From positions 1-22,504 of the forward strand of contig JAGNPA010000003.1 of the NCBI GenBank assembly GCA_017989885.1: a stretch of DNA of 22,504 bases. The letters run 5' to 3'. A model generated the notes under the pieces. That model saw only the letters and a list, made by a program, of their open reading frames with translations, searched no databases and was not told where the DNA came from. How positions within the stretch are numbered: the first letter of the stretch is position 1; each line of letters opens with the position of its first letter. Source of the stretch: Aquabacterium sp. (GTDB lineage: Bacteria; Pseudomonadota; Gammaproteobacteria; Burkholderiales; Burkholderiaceae_C). Shown here piece after piece: positions 1 through 9,074 of this stretch. The position numbers and the translations under genes are program-made.

Positions 1-562
1 GCTTCATGGCGGCCACGTGCATAGCGACGTCCTTGGCAGCCACGTCGTCGCCTTCAAATTCGACGACCACACCGATGCGCGCACCGTGCAGGTAGGCGGC
101 CAGCTTGCCACCGTCAGCGTAACGCTTGAAGCGGCGGATGGCCATGTTCTCGCCGATCTTGCCGATCAGGCCCTTGCGGACTTCTTCCACGGTCGGGCCG
201 AAGCCGTCTTGCGACAGCGGCAGCTCGCCAATGGCAGCGACGTCAGCGGGGTTGTTCTTGGCGATCAACTCGGCCACCGACTTGCCGAAAGCGAGGAACG
301 AATCGTTCTTCGACACGAAGTCGGTTTCGCAGTTGATTTCCACCAAAGCGCCGGTCGAGCCGTCGACATAAGCGGACACCACGCCTTCGGCGGTCACGCG
401 CGAGGCGGCCTTGGAGGCCTTGCTGCCCAGCTTGACGCGCAGGATCTCTTCCGCCTTGGCGAAATCGCCATCGGCCTCGGTCAGAGCTTTCTTGCACTCC
501 ATCATGGGAGCATCGGTCTTGGCGCGCAGTTCGGCGACCATGCTGGCGGTGATTGCAGCCAT
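1..562 (-). CDS. tsf: Translation elongation factor Ts, 5' part (cut by window edge)
   Basis: EF-Ts catalyses GDP/GTP exchange on EF-Tu in the cytoplasm. The first 187 residues are visible and the C-terminal part lies beyond base 1; E. coli EF-Ts is about 283 residues. The N-terminal UBA-like region (about residues 4-40) contains the family stretch [13 protein letters not shown]. The EF-Tu-contacting TDFV motif is at residues 80-83, followed by SKNDSF. The start ATG at 562-560 has a clear GGAGAAAG ribosome binding site just upstream. The gene follows rpsB with a 104-bp gap that contains a terminator-like hairpin, the usual rpsB-tsf pairing. Identification is secure; only the end is missing. 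Confidence 0.97.
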   Translation of the reverse strand, partial: MAAITASMVAELRAKTDAPMMECKKALTEADGDFAKAEEILRVKLGSKASKAASRVTAEGVVSAYVDGSTGALVEINCETDFVSKNDSFLAFGKSVAELIAKNNPADVAAIGELPLSQDGFGPTVEEVRKGLIGKIGENMAIRRFKRYADGGKLAAYLHGARIGVVVEFEGDDVAAKDVAMHVAAMK

Positions 563-618
563 TAGCTTTCTCCGTTTGGTTTGCGAGCGGGCAAAGCGCC
601 GTCGCAGAAAAATTTTGT

Positions 619-647
619 TAAAAAAAGGGGCTGATTGTCAGCCCCTT
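619..647 (-). terminator. Intrinsic terminator / attenuator between rpsB and tsf
   Basis: On the minus strand an 8-bp perfect stem, GGGGCTGA / TCAGCCCC (positions 627-645), closes a 3-nt loop and runs straight into six or more T residues. It starts about 20 nt after the rpsB stop codon and lies before tsf. Because tsf has no obvious separate promoter in the remaining gap, it probably acts as a partial terminator that lowers tsf expression relative to rpsB. The structure is seen directly; partial read-through is inference. Confidence 0.8.
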
Positions 648-666
648 CTTGCGAAATCAAGGAGCC

Positions 667-1419
667 TTAAACGGCTTCGTTGACTTCCACAAACTCGTCG
701 TCGCCAGCATTGGCGGCAGCAGCGGCCACGACTTCGTTCACGGCGTTGGCCTTGCCTTCCAGGATGGCGTCAGCCACGGCCTTGGCGTACAGCGCCACAG
801 CCTTGGAGGAGTCGTCGTTACCGGGAATGACGTAGTCGATGCCTTCGGGCGAGTGGTTGGTGTCAACCACGCCGATGACGGGAATGCCCAGCTTCTTGGC
901 TTCTGCGATGGCAATCTTGTGATAGCCGACGTCGATCACGAAGATGGCGTCAGGCAACACAGCCATGTCCTGGATGCCGCCGATGTCTTTTTCCAGCTTG
1001 GCCAGGTCACGTTGGAACAGCAGGCCTTCCTTCTTCTTCAGGTTGTCCAGGCCGGTTTCGACCACAGCCTGCATGTCCTTGAGCTTCTTCAAAGAACCCT
1101 TGACGGTCTTGAAGTTGGTCAGCATGCCGCCCAACCAGCGCTGGTTGACGAAAGGCACGTCAGCGCGTGCGGCTTCCAGAGCGATGGTGTCGCGCGATTG
1201 ACGCTTGGTGCCAACCATCATCACGGTGCCACGGCGAGCCGACAGCTGCTTGATGAACTTCAGGGCCTCTTCGAAGGCGGGCTGCGTCTTCTCAAGGTTG
1301 ATGATGTGAATCTTGTTGCGATGGCCGAAGATGTACGGGGCCATCTTGGGGTTCCAGAAGCGGGTTTGGTGACCGAAGTGGACACCGGCTTCCAGCATTT
1401 CGCGCATGGATACGGACAT
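667..1419 (-). CDS. rpsB: 30S ribosomal protein S2
   Basis: S2 is a late-assembling protein of the small ribosomal subunit. The 250-residue product carries the family N-terminus ([21 protein letters not shown]), the central [12 protein letters not shown] segment and the [33 protein letters not shown] stretch (split here only by prose). Its length is close to the E. coli protein (241 residues), with an acidic and Ala-rich C-terminal tail. The ATG at 1419-1417 follows a TGGAG ribosome binding site about 7 nt upstream. The gene is preceded by a structured leader (hairpin at 1460-1485) that may mediate S2 autoregulation and is followed by tsf. Confidence 0.98.
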   Translation of the reverse strand: MSVSMREMLEAGVHFGHQTRFWNPKMAPYIFGHRNKIHIINLEKTQPAFEEALKFIKQLSARRGTVMMVGTKRQSRDTIALEAARADVPFVNQRWLGGMLTNFKTVKGSLKKLKDMQAVVETGLDNLKKKEGLLFQRDLAKLEKDIGGIQDMAVLPDAIFVIDVGYHKIAIAEAKKLGIPVIGVVDTNHSPEGIDYVIPGNDDSSKAVALYAKAVADAILEGKANAVNEVVAAAAANAGDDEFVEVNEAV

Positions 1420-1459
1420 GAATTGCTCCAGAGGTTGGATCTGGAAATCGACAGCGATC

Positions 1460-1485
1460 GCAGCCTACTCTTGCGAGCCGGCTGC
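1460..1485 (-). promoter_or_regulatory. Structured rpsB leader hairpin (candidate S2-responsive element)
   Basis: In the rpsB 5' leader the minus strand reads GCAGCC, then GG, CTC, GCAA, GAG, TA, GGCTGC. This folds as a 6-bp stem, a 2x2 internal loop, a 3-bp stem and a GCAA (GNRA-type) tetraloop. It ends 40 nt before the start codon. In gammaproteobacteria S2 represses its own operon through the rpsB leader. Whether this hairpin is the betaproteobacterial counterpart is inference; the fold itself is read from the sequence. Confidence 0.5.
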
Positions 1486-1510
1486 AACACCTTGGATTGC
1501 CGATTTCGTG

Positions 1511-1541
1511 ATTATCAAAATCTACCCGGGGATTCGGGCAA
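1511..1541 (-). promoter_or_regulatory. Candidate rpsB promoter
   Basis: In the 166-bp rnr-rpsB gap the minus strand shows TTGCCC (1541-1536) and, downstream, GATAAT (1516-1511). The spacer is 19 nt, or 17-18 nt if the -10 box is shifted to TTGATA or TGATAA. Transcription from here would start near 1504 and include the leader hairpin. A second -10-like TAGAAT lies at 1555-1550 without a convincing -35. Both are pattern matches only. Confidence 0.35.
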
Positions 1542-1585
1542 ACTCTGGCATTCTAGCACGAAACCAGCAAACCATCCAGACCCCC

Positions 1586-3922
1586 TCAGCGCTTGCCGCG
1601 TGAACCCTTGCTTGCACTGGCTTTGCCGGTCTTGCCCGACACCGTGGCCGCCACCGACACCCGGGCGCGCCCCTTGCCAGATCCCCGCGCCGCCTTGGTG
1701 GCACGCTTGACCTCGAGATCGGCCTGCCGCACCTCGGCCAGCGCCTCCTGCGCCGCGCCGGGCTCGACCCAGTCCTTGTCCGAGCCGCGATTGCGCTTGC
1801 GCCCGGACGCTGCAGCAGGCCGCTCCTCGCCAGCCTCACGCACCAGACGGAAGTCGATCTTGCGGGTATCGAGGTCAACCCGACTGACTTGCACGCGCAC
1901 GCGAGAACCGACGACATAGCGCGTTCCGGTGCGCTCGCCGCGAAGCTCCTGACGTGTTTCGTCAAACCGGTAGTACTCGCCACCCAGCTCGGTGATGTGG
2001 ATGAGTCCCTCCACATACAGCCCATCCAGCTGCACGAACAAACCGAAACTGGTCACGGCACTCACCGTGCCACCGTACTCTTCGCCCAGACGCTCACGCA
2101 TGAACATGCACTTGAGCCAGGCTTCCACGTCGCGGGACGCCTCGTCGGCACGCCGCTCGTTGGCGCTGCAATGGATACCAACGGTCTCCCAAGCTGCCGC
2201 CTCGGCCGGCGGCAGCTTGAGGCGAGCGACCGCCTTGGTCGGCGCCGCTGGCAGGCCCTTGCTGAGCGCACCCCGCGCACCGCCGGGCTTGCGCTTCACA
2301 TTGCCAACCTGATGCTGCACGGCTGGCAACTTCAGGTCGTAGCGCCCCCGACCCAGCAAGGCCTTGATCACGCGGTGCACCAGCAAATCGGGATAGCGGC
2401 GAATGGGGCTGGTGAAGTGGGTGTAAGCCTCGTAAGCCAGGCCGAAGTGACCGCTGTTGGTCGGGGTGTAGATGGCCTGCTGCATGGATCGCAGCATCAT
2501 GGTGTGGATCTGCGTGACGTCAGGCCGGTCTTTCACCGCCTGCGCGATCGCCTGGTAATCCCCCGGCTGCGGCTCCTCACCCAAGGACAAGCCCAGACCC
2601 AAGGCCTTCAGATAGTTTCTCAGCAACTGCCGCTTTTCAGGCGTCGGCCCCTCGTGGACGCGGAACAAGGATGGATGCTTGGCACGCGTGATGAAGTCGG
2701 CCGAGCACACGTTGGCGGCCAGCATGCACTCTTCAATCAAGCGGTGCGCATCGGTGCGCACGCGCGGCACGATCTTGGCAATGCGGCCGTTGTCGTCACA
2801 GACGATCTGGGTCTCGGTGGTGTCAAAGTCGACCGCCCCCCGACCGGAGCGCGACTTCAACAGCGCACGGTACACCTCGTGGAGGTGCAAGAGATGCGGC
2901 AGCAACTCGGGCCGACGCAGGGCCTCCGGTCCCCGGGTGTTGCCCAGGATCGCGGCCACTTCTGTGTAGGTCAGGCGGGCGTGAGAGCGGATCACGGCCG
3001 GGAAGAACTGGTAGGCATGCACATCGCCATCGGCGGTGACCAGCATGTCGCACACCATCGACAGACGTTCGACATCCGGGTTCAGTGAACACAGGCCGTT
3101 GGAGAGCTTCTCGGGCAGCATGGGAATCACGCGGCGCGGAAAGTACACCGAGGTGGCGCGCTCGTATGCATCCAGGTCCAGAGGCTCACCCGGCTTGACG
3201 TAGTGACTCACGTCGGCGATCGCCACGAGCAGACGCCAGCCATTGGGCGCCTTGGCGCGACCGATGGTGGCCGGCTCGCAGTACACCGCATCGTCGAAGT
3301 CGCGCGCATCCTCACCGTCGATGGTCACCATGGACACATCCGTCAGGTCAATGCGTTGCTTCTTGTCGGTGGCACGCACCTTCTCGGGCAGCTTGGCAGC
3401 TTGCGCCAGCGTGGCGTCGCTGAAGCGGTGCGGCACCTCGTACTTGCGCACCGCGATCTCGATCTCCATCCCCGGGTCGTCGATGCCTCCCAGCACCTCC
3501 ACGACACGCCCCACCGGCTTGGCCAGCAAGGACGGGGCTTCGGTCAGCTCAACGGCCACCACCTGCCCTGGCTCGGCATTGGCCGTGCCCTTGGGCGAGA
3601 TCAGAATGTCCTGACCAAAGCGGCGGTCTTCAGGCGCCACCAGCCAGGCGCCGCCTTCTTGCAACAGCCGACCGATGATCGGGGTTTTGCGGCGCTCGAT
3701 GATGTCCAACACCAGGCCTTCTGGCCGGCCGCGGCGGTCGAAACGGACCACACGCACCTTCACCCGGTCCCGGTGCATGACCGAGCGCATCTCCTGCGGG
3801 GGCAAGAAGACGCTGGCGTCCCCATCATCGGCCTGAACGAACCCATGCCCGTCGCGGTGACCTTGTACCGTGCCGACGATTTCACTCATGAGGTCCAAAA
3901 TTTGTGGTGCAGATGTTGTCAT
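1586..3922 (-). CDS. rnr: Ribonuclease R (3'-5' exoribonuclease, RNB/S1)
   Basis: Processive 3'-5' exoribonuclease that degrades structured RNA and takes part in RNA quality control. Domains in order: cold-shock/OB region from about residue 15 (GTVQGHRDGHGF) to about 185; RNB catalytic domain with the metal-binding acidic cluster DGEDARDFDDA at 202-212; the conserved stretch HCSANERRADEASRDVEAWL late in RNB; an S1 domain starting around LGEEYGGTVSAVTSFGLFV; and a Lys/Arg-rich tail. The 778-residue form starts at 3922. A second in-frame ATG at 3889 (residue 12, MSEIVGTVQG) would give a 5' UTR of more usual length. Neither has a good ribosome binding site. The N-terminal helix-turn-helix domain of E. 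coli RNase R is absent. A basic Pro/Lys-rich insert sits between HRVIKALL and the HCSANERR segment. Confidence 0.95.
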   Translation of the reverse strand: MTTSAPQILDLMSEIVGTVQGHRDGHGFVQADDGDASVFLPPQEMRSVMHRDRVKVRVVRFDRRGRPEGLVLDIIERRKTPIIGRLLQEGGAWLVAPEDRRFGQDILISPKGTANAEPGQVVAVELTEAPSLLAKPVGRVVEVLGGIDDPGMEIEIAVRKYEVPHRFSDATLAQAAKLPEKVRATDKKQRIDLTDVSMVTIDGEDARDFDDAVYCEPATIGRAKAPNGWRLLVAIADVSHYVKPGEPLDLDAYERATSVYFPRRVIPMLPEKLSNGLCSLNPDVERLSMVCDMLVTADGDVHAYQFFPAVIRSHARLTYTEVAAILGNTRGPEALRRPELLPHLLHLHEVYRALLKSRSGRGAVDFDTTETQIVCDDNGRIAKIVPRVRTDAHRLIEECMLAANVCSADFITRAKHPSLFRVHEGPTPEKRQLLRNYLKALGLGLSLGEEPQPGDYQAIAQAVKDRPDVTQIHTMMLRSMQQAIYTPTNSGHFGLAYEAYTHFTSPIRRYPDLLVHRVIKALLGRGRYDLKLPAVQHQVGNVKRKPGGARGALSKGLPAAPTKAVARLKLPPAEAAAWETVGIHCSANERRADEASRDVEAWLKCMFMRERLGEEYGGTVSAVTSFGLFVQLDGLYVEGLIHITELGGEYYRFDETRQELRGERTGTRYVVGSRVRVQVSRVDLDTRKIDFRLVREAGEERPAAASGRKRNRGSDKDWVEPGAAQEALAEVRQADLEVKRATKAARGSGKGRARVSVAATVSGKTGKASASKGSRGKR

Positions 3923-3945
3923 GGGTCTTATTTTGATGCTAGAAT
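3916..3945 (+). promoter_or_regulatory. Promoter of tRNA-Leu copy 1
   Basis: The plus strand carries TTGTCA (3916-3921) and TAGAAT (3940-3945) separated by 18 nt, each a 5/6 match to the sigma-70 consensus. The expected start near 3952 gives a leader of about 57 nt before the tRNA. The -35 box overlaps the upstream ATG of rnr on the other strand, so the two units share control DNA. Confidence 0.6.
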
Positions 3946-3971
3946 TTAATTCTTCGCTGATGACGCAACAA
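3943..3971 (-). promoter_or_regulatory. Candidate rnr promoter, divergent to tRNA-Leu
   Basis: On the minus strand TTGTTG (3971-3966) is followed after 17 nt by TAAATT (3948-3943). Matches are moderate (four of six at both boxes). Transcription would start near 3936, only about 14 nt before the upstream rnr ATG but about 47 nt before the downstream one. Confidence 0.3.
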
Positions 3972-3983
3972 CATATTTGTTGC
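3965..3983. repeat. Inverted repeat in the tRNA-rnr divergent region
   Basis: GCAACAA at 3965-3971 and TTGTTGC at 3977-3983 form a perfect 7-bp inverted repeat around CATAT. It lies within the tRNA leader and overlaps the candidate rnr -35 box. It could be an RNA hairpin in the tRNA precursor or a protein-binding site; the sequence does not decide. Confidence 0.5.
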
Positions 3984-4008
3984 AGCGACTACAGCGTAAA
4001 AAGTACCT

Positions 4009-4093
<85 letters not shown>

Positions 4094-4097
4094 ATTG

Positions 4098-4131
4098 AAA
4101 AGCCGCTTGACCTTGTGTCAAGCGGCTTTTT
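4098..4131 (+). terminator. Intrinsic terminator of tRNA-Leu copy 1
   Basis: AAAAGCCGCTTGA (4098-4110) pairs with TCAAGCGGCTTTT (4118-4130) around a 7-nt loop CCTTGTG, followed by more T. It starts 5 nt after the CCA end. The A-run on its left side means it could also stop minus-strand transcription. Confidence 0.9.
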
Positions 4132-4341
4132 GTTTGCGCGCTGCAGATGCAGCGGCACAGCACGCCCGACACGCAGTTGCGCAACACATCGATCGCACCG
4201 GGCGATGAGTGGTGAGCGAGGGGCCAACGCAACATGCTGTACACAGTCACAGAGTACACCATGCACCCCTGGACGACACGGCCCATGCATCTGATGCCGT
4301 TGTTGCACAAAGCTGACATCGTGATGCCCAACCGCCGCCAT
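4132..4341. other. Spacer between tRNA cassettes, no gene seen
   Basis: About 210 bp after the first terminator with no supported coding region. An open frame on the plus strand (4234-4464) runs into the tRNA and has no family features. Small palindromes are present (for example GTTGCGCAAC at 4176-4185), without a clear role. The second tRNA promoter begins at the right end. Confidence 0.6.
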
Positions 4342-4371
4342 TGGACACAAGCGCCAAATAAATGCTATATT
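4342..4371 (+). promoter_or_regulatory. Promoter of tRNA-Leu copy 2
   Basis: TGGACA (4342-4347) is followed after 18 nt by TATATT (4366-4371), with an extended -10-like TG at 4363-4364. Transcription would begin about 45 nt before the tRNA. The sequence is unrelated to the promoter of copy 1, so the two genes are probably separate transcription units. Confidence 0.5.
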
Positions 4372-4420
4372 TACGTTCTCGACACGGCGACGGCAACGAA
4401 GCCAAGTCAAAAAAGTACCT

Positions 4421-4505
<85 letters not shown>

Positions 4506-4509
4506 ATTG

Positions 4510-4544
4510 AAAAGCCGCTTGATCTTCGATCAAGCGGCTTTTTC
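4510..4544 (+). terminator. Intrinsic terminator of tRNA-Leu copy 2
   Basis: AAAAGCCGCTTGATC pairs with GATCAAGCGGCTTTTT around a 3-nt loop (TTC), with a T-run after it. Arms are identical to the copy 1 terminator, but the loop changes add two inner base pairs (T-A, C-G). Confidence 0.92.
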
Positions 4545-4637
4545 TTTTGCCTGACTAACTCCCCCACGCTCTGTCACGGCTCCCGCCTTGGGCTGACCTG
4601 ACCTGTCGGCTGGCCCCCGTCTCTTGGCGCTAGGCCC

Positions 4638-4664
4638 AAAAGAAAAGCAGCCCGAAGGCTGCTT
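4638..4664 (-). terminator. Intrinsic terminator at the end of the ndk-to-phosphoribosyltransferase run
   Basis: On the minus strand AAGCAGCC pairs perfectly with GGCTGCTT around a TTCG loop and continues into TTCTTTT. It begins 40 nt after the phosphoribosyltransferase stop codon. It faces the tRNA-Leu copy 2 terminator, so the two convergent units are insulated from each other. Confidence 0.92.
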
Positions 4665-4704
4665 GCTGTTGGCTTTCACGCTGCTGAAGGCGAGAAACGC
4701 TTGC

Positions 4705-5226
4705 TCAAACCTTGTAGCGCTTGAGCAGGGCCTCGGGGCGCAGCGTGTCGTACTCTTCAAAAGGCTGGTGAATCCAGGGGCTGGTGGGCAGCGACTCCAC
4801 ATGGTAGTCAGGCGTGTAGGTCGATACCCCCTTCACCCAGATGACCGCCGAGCGCAACTCGGTGATGGCCGGCATGGCGCGCAGGCGGTCGACCACCGCA
4901 CGCAAGGTCACACCGGAGTCAGCCAGGTCATCGATCAGCAGCACCCGGCCCGCCAGTTCACCTTTGGGCATGGTGATGTACTTCGCCATGTCCAGGCGCC
5001 CCTGCAAGGTGCCGCCATCGTCACGGTAGGAGCTGGTGGACATGATGCCCAGTGGCACATTGAAAATGCGCGAAATCATGTCGCCGGGGCGCAAACCACC
5101 ACGGGCGAGGCAGAGGATCTGATCAAACTCCCAACCCGACGCATGCACCTTCAAGGCCAGACGCTCGATCAGTTGGTGGTACTCCTCCCAGGAGACATAC
5201 AGATGTTTGCCGTCGTCGGTGAGCAT
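4705..5226 (-). CDS. Purine phosphoribosyltransferase-like protein
   Basis: A type I phosphoribosyltransferase fold protein of 173 residues. The PRPP-binding motif VLLIDDLADSGVTL is at about 95-108, preceded by the LARGGLRPGD loop (40-49) and SYRDDGG (66-72). It resembles the hypoxanthine or xanthine-guanine phosphoribosyltransferases that salvage purine bases; the exact base is not certain from sequence. The C-terminal PWIHQPFEEYD resembles the WIEQPW region of XGPRT enzymes. The start ATG at 5226-5224 is preceded by AAAGGA at good spacing. The frame stays open further upstream into purA, but that extension overlaps purA coding sequence and has no family likeness. It lies 46 bp after purA, linking purine salvage with AMP synthesis, and is the last gene of the long run. 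Confidence 0.85.
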   Translation of the reverse strand: MLTDDGKHLYVSWEEYHQLIERLALKVHASGWEFDQILCLARGGLRPGDMISRIFNVPLGIMSTSSYRDDGGTLQGRLDMAKYITMPKGELAGRVLLIDDLADSGVTLRAVVDRLRAMPAITELRSAVIWVKGVSTYTPDYHVESLPTSPWIHQPFEEYDTLRPEALLKRYKV

Positions 5227-5272
5227 GGGGATTCCTTTGGCGGGTGGCGGTGTGAATCGTGGCAGCCGTGCT

Positions 5273-6667
<1,395 letters not shown>

Positions 6668-7861
6668 TCAGAGCGCGCGCACCGACCAGCGTCCATCGAC
6701 GAGCGCGAGTTCGCGATCGCAATCAAATTCCTGGACGTCGTGTTCATGTCCGGGCAGCACACACACCACAGTGTGGCCCTGCCCTCTCAGTTCGCGGATG
6801 GCCTGCCGCAAAGCAGGATCACTGCCCCAGGGGGCGCAGACGGCCGTGTGGGCGGCCTGCTCCTGGTGGCTGGCCAGCAGGTCAACGAGGATCTTCAGAT
6901 CCAGGCTGAAACCGGCGGCCGGACGACGCCGGCCGAACACGGCACCGACTTCGTCGTACCGCCCACCGCGCACCAGCGCGTTGGCGTGGCCTGCGCCGTA
7001 CACCGCGAAGCGAATGCCGCTGTAGTAGGCGTAGCCACTGAAATCGGAGAGGTCAAAGCCGATGCTGACATCCGGGTGGGACGTCTGCAGGTGCTCGGCC
7101 AGCCAGCCCAGGTCGGCCAGGGCCTGGTGAATCAGTTCATGAGCCGGCAGCAACGCACGGGCACGCGCCAAGACCTCGGTACCGCCGAACAAGGTGGTCA
7201 GGCTGACCAGCACCTTGGCTGCATCAGGAGCCTGACGCAAAGCGCCCTGCCCGGCCAGCTCACGCAAGGTGGCGACGTCCTTGTTGGTCAGGGCCTCGAC
7301 CAAGGCATCGTGCAGCGCGGGCTCCAGATTCGTGACCCCCAGCCCTGCCAGAACGCCTTGCACCAGCCGAACGTCGGCAAAGTCGACAACCAGCCCCTGG
7401 AGCGCGGACACCTGCAAACCTTCGAGCGCCAGTTCGGCCGCTTCGAGGTCGGCTTCCAGGCCGGCATGACCATAGATCTCGGCACCCAGTTGCAGCTGCT
7501 CGCGCGTGGCGTGCGGGCCTTCCGGGCGGGTGTGCAACACCGGACCGCAATAGCACAGGCGGGTCACACCCTCGCGATTAAGCAGGTGCGCGTCGATGCG
7601 TGCCACCTGGGGCGTGGTATCGGCACGCAGGCCCAGGGTACGGCCGCTGAGTTGATCGACCAGCTTGAAGGTCTTGAGGCCCAGAGCATGTCCGGTTCCG
7701 GACAGCAGGGACTCCAGGTGCTCCAGCATGGGAGGCATCACGAGTTCATACCCGTAGCAACGAGCCACATCGAGCCAGACCCGACGCAGCTCTTCCACGC
7801 GACGCGCCTGCGCAGGCAAAACGTCAGCGATGTGCTCTGGCAACAGCCAAGCAGACGACAT
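6668..7861 (-). CDS. hisZ: ATP phosphoribosyltransferase regulatory subunit HisZ
   Basis: HisZ is a catalytically inactive relative of histidyl-tRNA synthetase. It joins the short-form HisG to make the active, histidine-regulated first enzyme of histidine synthesis. The 397 residues show the HisRS-like fold: [12 protein letters not shown] at the start, the motif-2-like [17 protein letters not shown] and [13 protein letters not shown], and a late [16 protein letters not shown]. The HisRS C-terminal anticodon-binding domain is much reduced. The start ATG (7861) fits the family N-terminus but has no visible ribosome binding site. The 90-bp upstream gap holds a hairpin (7911-7929) and a -10-like TAGAAT (7896-7891). 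A short-form hisG is expected elsewhere in the genome. Confidence 0.95.
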   Translation of the reverse strand: MSSAWLLPEHIADVLPAQARRVEELRRVWLDVARCYGYELVMPPMLEHLESLLSGTGHALGLKTFKLVDQLSGRTLGLRADTTPQVARIDAHLLNREGVTRLCYCGPVLHTRPEGPHATREQLQLGAEIYGHAGLEADLEAAELALEGLQVSALQGLVVDFADVRLVQGVLAGLGVTNLEPALHDALVEALTNKDVATLRELAGQGALRQAPDAAKVLVSLTTLFGGTEVLARARALLPAHELIHQALADLGWLAEHLQTSHPDVSIGFDLSDFSGYAYYSGIRFAVYGAGHANALVRGGRYDEVGAVFGRRRPAAGFSLDLKILVDLLASHQEQAAHTAVCAPWGSDPALRQAIRELRGQGHTVVCVLPGHEHDVQEFDCDRELALVDGRWSVRAL

Positions 7862-7951
7862 AAGAAAACGTGTGGGGGGTTAAAAACGAGATTCTACCGG
7901 TGTCTGATGAAACTTGGACAGCCCAAGTTGATCATTCCCGTGAGGGACGCC

Positions 7952-8146
7952 TCAGGACAGTGCCTGAAGCCCCCACAACAACACCAGTCCGAGCACCATG
8001 CTCAGCAGTCCGACCTTGCGGATCTGTTGATCGTCCAGTTGCAGCAACTGGGTGAACATGCGCCGCCATCCCTGGGGATGGATGGCGGGCATCAGACCTT
8101 CCAGCACCAGCAGCAGGGCCAGTGCGATCCAGAATGCGTCCAGCAT
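7952..8146 (-). CDS. DUF2065 small inner-membrane protein
   Basis: A 64-residue protein with two hydrophobic stretches (about 5-22 and 45-62) separated by a basic loop containing HPQGWRRMF. This is the layout of the DUF2065 (YjeT-like) family, which commonly follows hflC in proteobacteria. Function is unknown. It starts 14 bp after the hflC stop with no clear ribosome binding site, so translation is probably coupled to hflC. The position suggests some link with the HflKC complex, which is inference. Confidence 0.85.
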   Translation of the reverse strand: MLDAFWIALALLLVLEGLMPAIHPQGWRRMFTQLLQLDDQQIRKVGLLSMVLGLVLLWGLQALS

Positions 8147-8160
8147 TCAACGCACGGCCA

Positions 8161-9042
8161 TCAGCGCGCCGCGCCGGCGCCAGTACCGCGCATGGCCTTG
8201 AAGAACTCGTTGTTCTGGTCAATCACCATCACGTCCGACTTGCTGCGGAAGCTGCCGCGGTAGGCCTCGAGGCTGCGGTAGAACTGCGCGAACTGCGGAT
8301 CCTTGCCGAAGGCCTCGGCATACAGTGCGGACGCCTTGGCATCGCCCTCACCCTTGATCTTCTGGGCATCGCGATAGGCCTCGGCGACGATGATTTCACG
8401 CTGACGGTCTGCGTCGGCGCGGATCTTTTCGCCTTCGGCGCCACCGGTGGAGCGCAGCTCGTTGGCAACGCGCTTGCGCTCGGACTCCATGCGGCGATAG
8501 ACCGATTCGGTGATGTTGGCCACGAAGTCCACGCGCTTGATGCGCACGTCGACGATCTCGATGCCGAACGACTTGGCGTCGTCACCCAAACGACGGATCA
8601 CACCCTGCATGACCTTCTCACGCTCGGCCGACAGCATGGCGCCGACGGTGCGCTTGGTCACCTCTTCGTTCAGGGCGGCCTGCACGATGGGGGTCAGACG
8701 GTTCTCGGCATTGCGGATGTCCACGCCGTTGTTGCGGATGAACTGGCGGGGTTCGGTGATGCGCCACTTGACCAGCCAGTCGATCACCAGGCTTTTCTTT
8801 TCAGCCGTGAAGATGGGGCGCGACTCCGTGCTGTCGAGGGTCTGGATGCGGCGATCCAGGAACACCACGTTCTGCAACGGGGCTGGCATTTTGACCTTGA
8901 GGCCGGGTTCGCTGATGACTTCCTTGATTTCGCCGAGTGCGTAGACCACGGCAAACTGCCGTTGATCGACCACAAACAGCGTGGAGGCCGCGAGGATGAG
9001 GGCCAGCAACGCGCCGACCAGGATGATGCCAATACGGTTCAT
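8161..9042 (-). CDS. hflC: HflC, SPFH/band-7 membrane protein (FtsH modulator)
   Basis: HflC pairs with HflK in a large periplasm-facing cage that surrounds and modulates the FtsH protease. The 293-residue product has one N-terminal membrane anchor (about 5-24), then the band-7 domain beginning VVDQRQFAVVYALGE. A long helical region carries the ESERKRVANELRSTGGAEGEKIRADADRQ stretch (in two parts) and conserved AEGEA-like repeats. It ends close to EFFKAMRGTG. The ATG at 9042 has AAGGA about 7 nt upstream. It lies 32 bp after hflK, the canonical order. Confidence 0.97.
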   Translation of the reverse strand: MNRIGIILVGALLALILAASTLFVVDQRQFAVVYALGEIKEVISEPGLKVKMPAPLQNVVFLDRRIQTLDSTESRPIFTAEKKSLVIDWLVKWRITEPRQFIRNNGVDIRNAENRLTPIVQAALNEEVTKRTVGAMLSAEREKVMQGVIRRLGDDAKSFGIEIVDVRIKRVDFVANITESVYRRMESERKRVANELRSTGGAEGEKIRADADRQREIIVAEAYRDAQKIKGEGDAKASALYAEAFGKDPQFAQFYRSLEAYRGSFRSKSDVMVIDQNNEFFKAMRGTGAGAAR

Positions 9043-9074
9043 GTCAGTTTCCTTGCCTGTCTGGTGGGGTGCGC

